This document shows positions 63,553-64,000 of a stretch of DNA of 64,000 nt, one piece after another. Every line of letters begins with the position of its first letter. Position 1 is the stretch's first letter. Location of the stretch: contig JAFRQR010000014.1 in NCBI GenBank assembly GCA_017428545.1, positions 97,836-161,835 on the forward strand, in the 5' to 3' direction. This stretch comes from Clostridiales bacterium. GTDB lineage: Bacteria > Bacillota > Clostridia > Saccharofermentanales > Saccharofermentanaceae. A model generated the notes under the pieces. It saw only the letters and a list, made by a program, of their open reading frames with translations. It was not told where the DNA came from and did no database searches. The position numbers and the translations under genes were made by a program.

Positions 63553-63580
63553 GAGACTGACTAACCTCAGTCTCTTTTTT
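63553..63580 (+). terminator. Intrinsic terminator downstream of rlmD
   Basis: GAGACTGA CTAACC TCAGTCTC followed by TTTTTT. Confidence 0.92.
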
Positions 63581-63654
63581 ATGTAACGAAGAGCTATTTA
63601 ATTATAACAAGCGGTAGTATGTCCGCTGAATAAAAGTAAAGGAGAATAAAGACT

Positions 63655-63987
63655 ATGAAGAAGCTCAATTTATTTCAGCAATTTAATTTCGGAGCATGGG
63701 CAAAGGACAAGCAATTTAAGATTCAGTCTATCAAGTGGAACGACAAGAAAGGTTGTGTCTCTCTTGATGTAATCATTACCGAAGATAATACCGATTATGG
63801 AGATGATTCCGTCAGCAATATTTTTGAAAAATTCAAGGTACATCTTATTAAAGATACCGATGAAGATGATGTAAATAAATACCATGTAAGAGACAAAATC
63901 ATTTTCAAAAATATCGGCAAATGTTCTGTATGGGGTGACTATGCAAGTAACCTAAGTGTCGAAGCAATTATTGAGGTGGTCGAATGA
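63655..63987 (+). CDS. Hypothetical protein, probably part of a mobile element
   Basis: 110 residues, MKKLNLFQQFNFGAWAKDKQ..., preceded by AAAGGAGAA. AT-rich codons (ATT, ATA, AAA, GAT) differ from the genes before rlmD. It is acidic, mixed alpha/beta (KFKVHLIKDTDEDDVNKYHV ... NLSVEAIIEVVE), without membrane helices. Such small first genes often open the conjugation module of Tn916-like ICEs, but I cannot name the family. The stop overlaps a next start (ATGA at 63984). Confidence 0.7.
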   Translation: MKKLNLFQQFNFGAWAKDKQFKIQSIKWNDKKGCVSLDVIITEDNTDYGDDSVSNIFEKFKVHLIKDTDEDDVNKYHVRDKIIFKNIGKCSVWGDYASNLSVEAIIEVVE

Positions 63988-64000
63988 TAATCAGTAAACG
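63984..64000 (+). CDS. Start of a further gene cut by the window end
   Basis: ATG at 63984 overlaps the TGA of the preceding gene (ATGA) and the frame stays open to the last base (MIISK...). Only five codons are visible; function unknown. The overlap suggests an operon continuing beyond the window. Confidence 0.4.

Overview
The window looks like a chromosomal segment from an anaerobic, fermentative Clostridia-type Firmicute, roughly half G+C. Support comes from the full S10-spc-alpha ribosomal order, zinc-binding versions of S14, S4, L24, L28 and L36, strong AGGAGG ribosome binding sites, an ECF-transporter module after rplQ, pyruvate:ferredoxin oxidoreductase, an Rnf complex and a DnaD/DnaI-type primosome. 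The exact genus cannot be read from the sequence. The last ~0.6 kb is clearly more AT-rich and may be the edge of an integrated mobile element.

Layout. 1-1618: end of a SAM methyltransferase gene, then hslO. 1723-18032: one ribosomal superoperon (rpsJ to rplQ with secY, adk, map, infA, rpmJ, rpoA), opening with a consensus promoter and a ~275-nt structured leader and containing internal regulatory hairpins. 18126-22596: fused EcfA1-EcfA2 ATPase, EcfT, ROK glucokinase, TruA. 22789-30160: cyclophilin, then a polyprenyl-phosphate glycosyltransferase divergent from two tandem YfhO-type membrane proteins (probable envelope glycosylation). 30189-39344: phosphoglucomutase, a small orphan protein, a HAD phosphatase, and two VanW-family surface proteins flanking gpmI. 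39586-43092: pyruvate:ferredoxin oxidoreductase. 43349-47192: dnaD-like, dnaI-like, acpS and a membrane SH3 protein. 47196-49085 (minus strand): 155-residue orphan protein, a ~150-nt highly structured RNA, and a reverse transcriptase. 49205-53567 (minus): TrkH, TrkA and a GNAT/aldo-keto reductase fusion with palindromic repeats upstream. 53890-59401 (minus): rpmB and rnfCDGEAB. 59537-63384: a DUF4015-type glycosidase-like protein, a degenerate Nudix protein, a YigZ protein and RlmD. 63385-64000: AT-rich DNA with an orphan ORF.

Most interesting. (1) The reverse-transcriptase locus: RT, adjacent structured RNA closed by a perfect 14-bp terminal stem, and a partner ORF. This resembles a retron layout, but the RT lacks the retron hallmarks I looked for. 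(2) A dispersed hairpin element, four copies, with a conserved core (TCGCTGGTCCTCG ... TGCGGAATCGCT) enclosed by stems whose sequences differ between copies but stay complementary, usually at gene 3' ends. (3) A probable mobile-element junction at the 3' end of rlmD. (4) Fusions and decayed enzymes: EcfA1-EcfA2, GNAT-AKR, an NlpC/P60-like domain without its cysteine, and a Nudix box missing key glutamates.

All calls come from reading the sequence; no database search or folding program was run. Gene names rest on recognised motifs, length and gene order.
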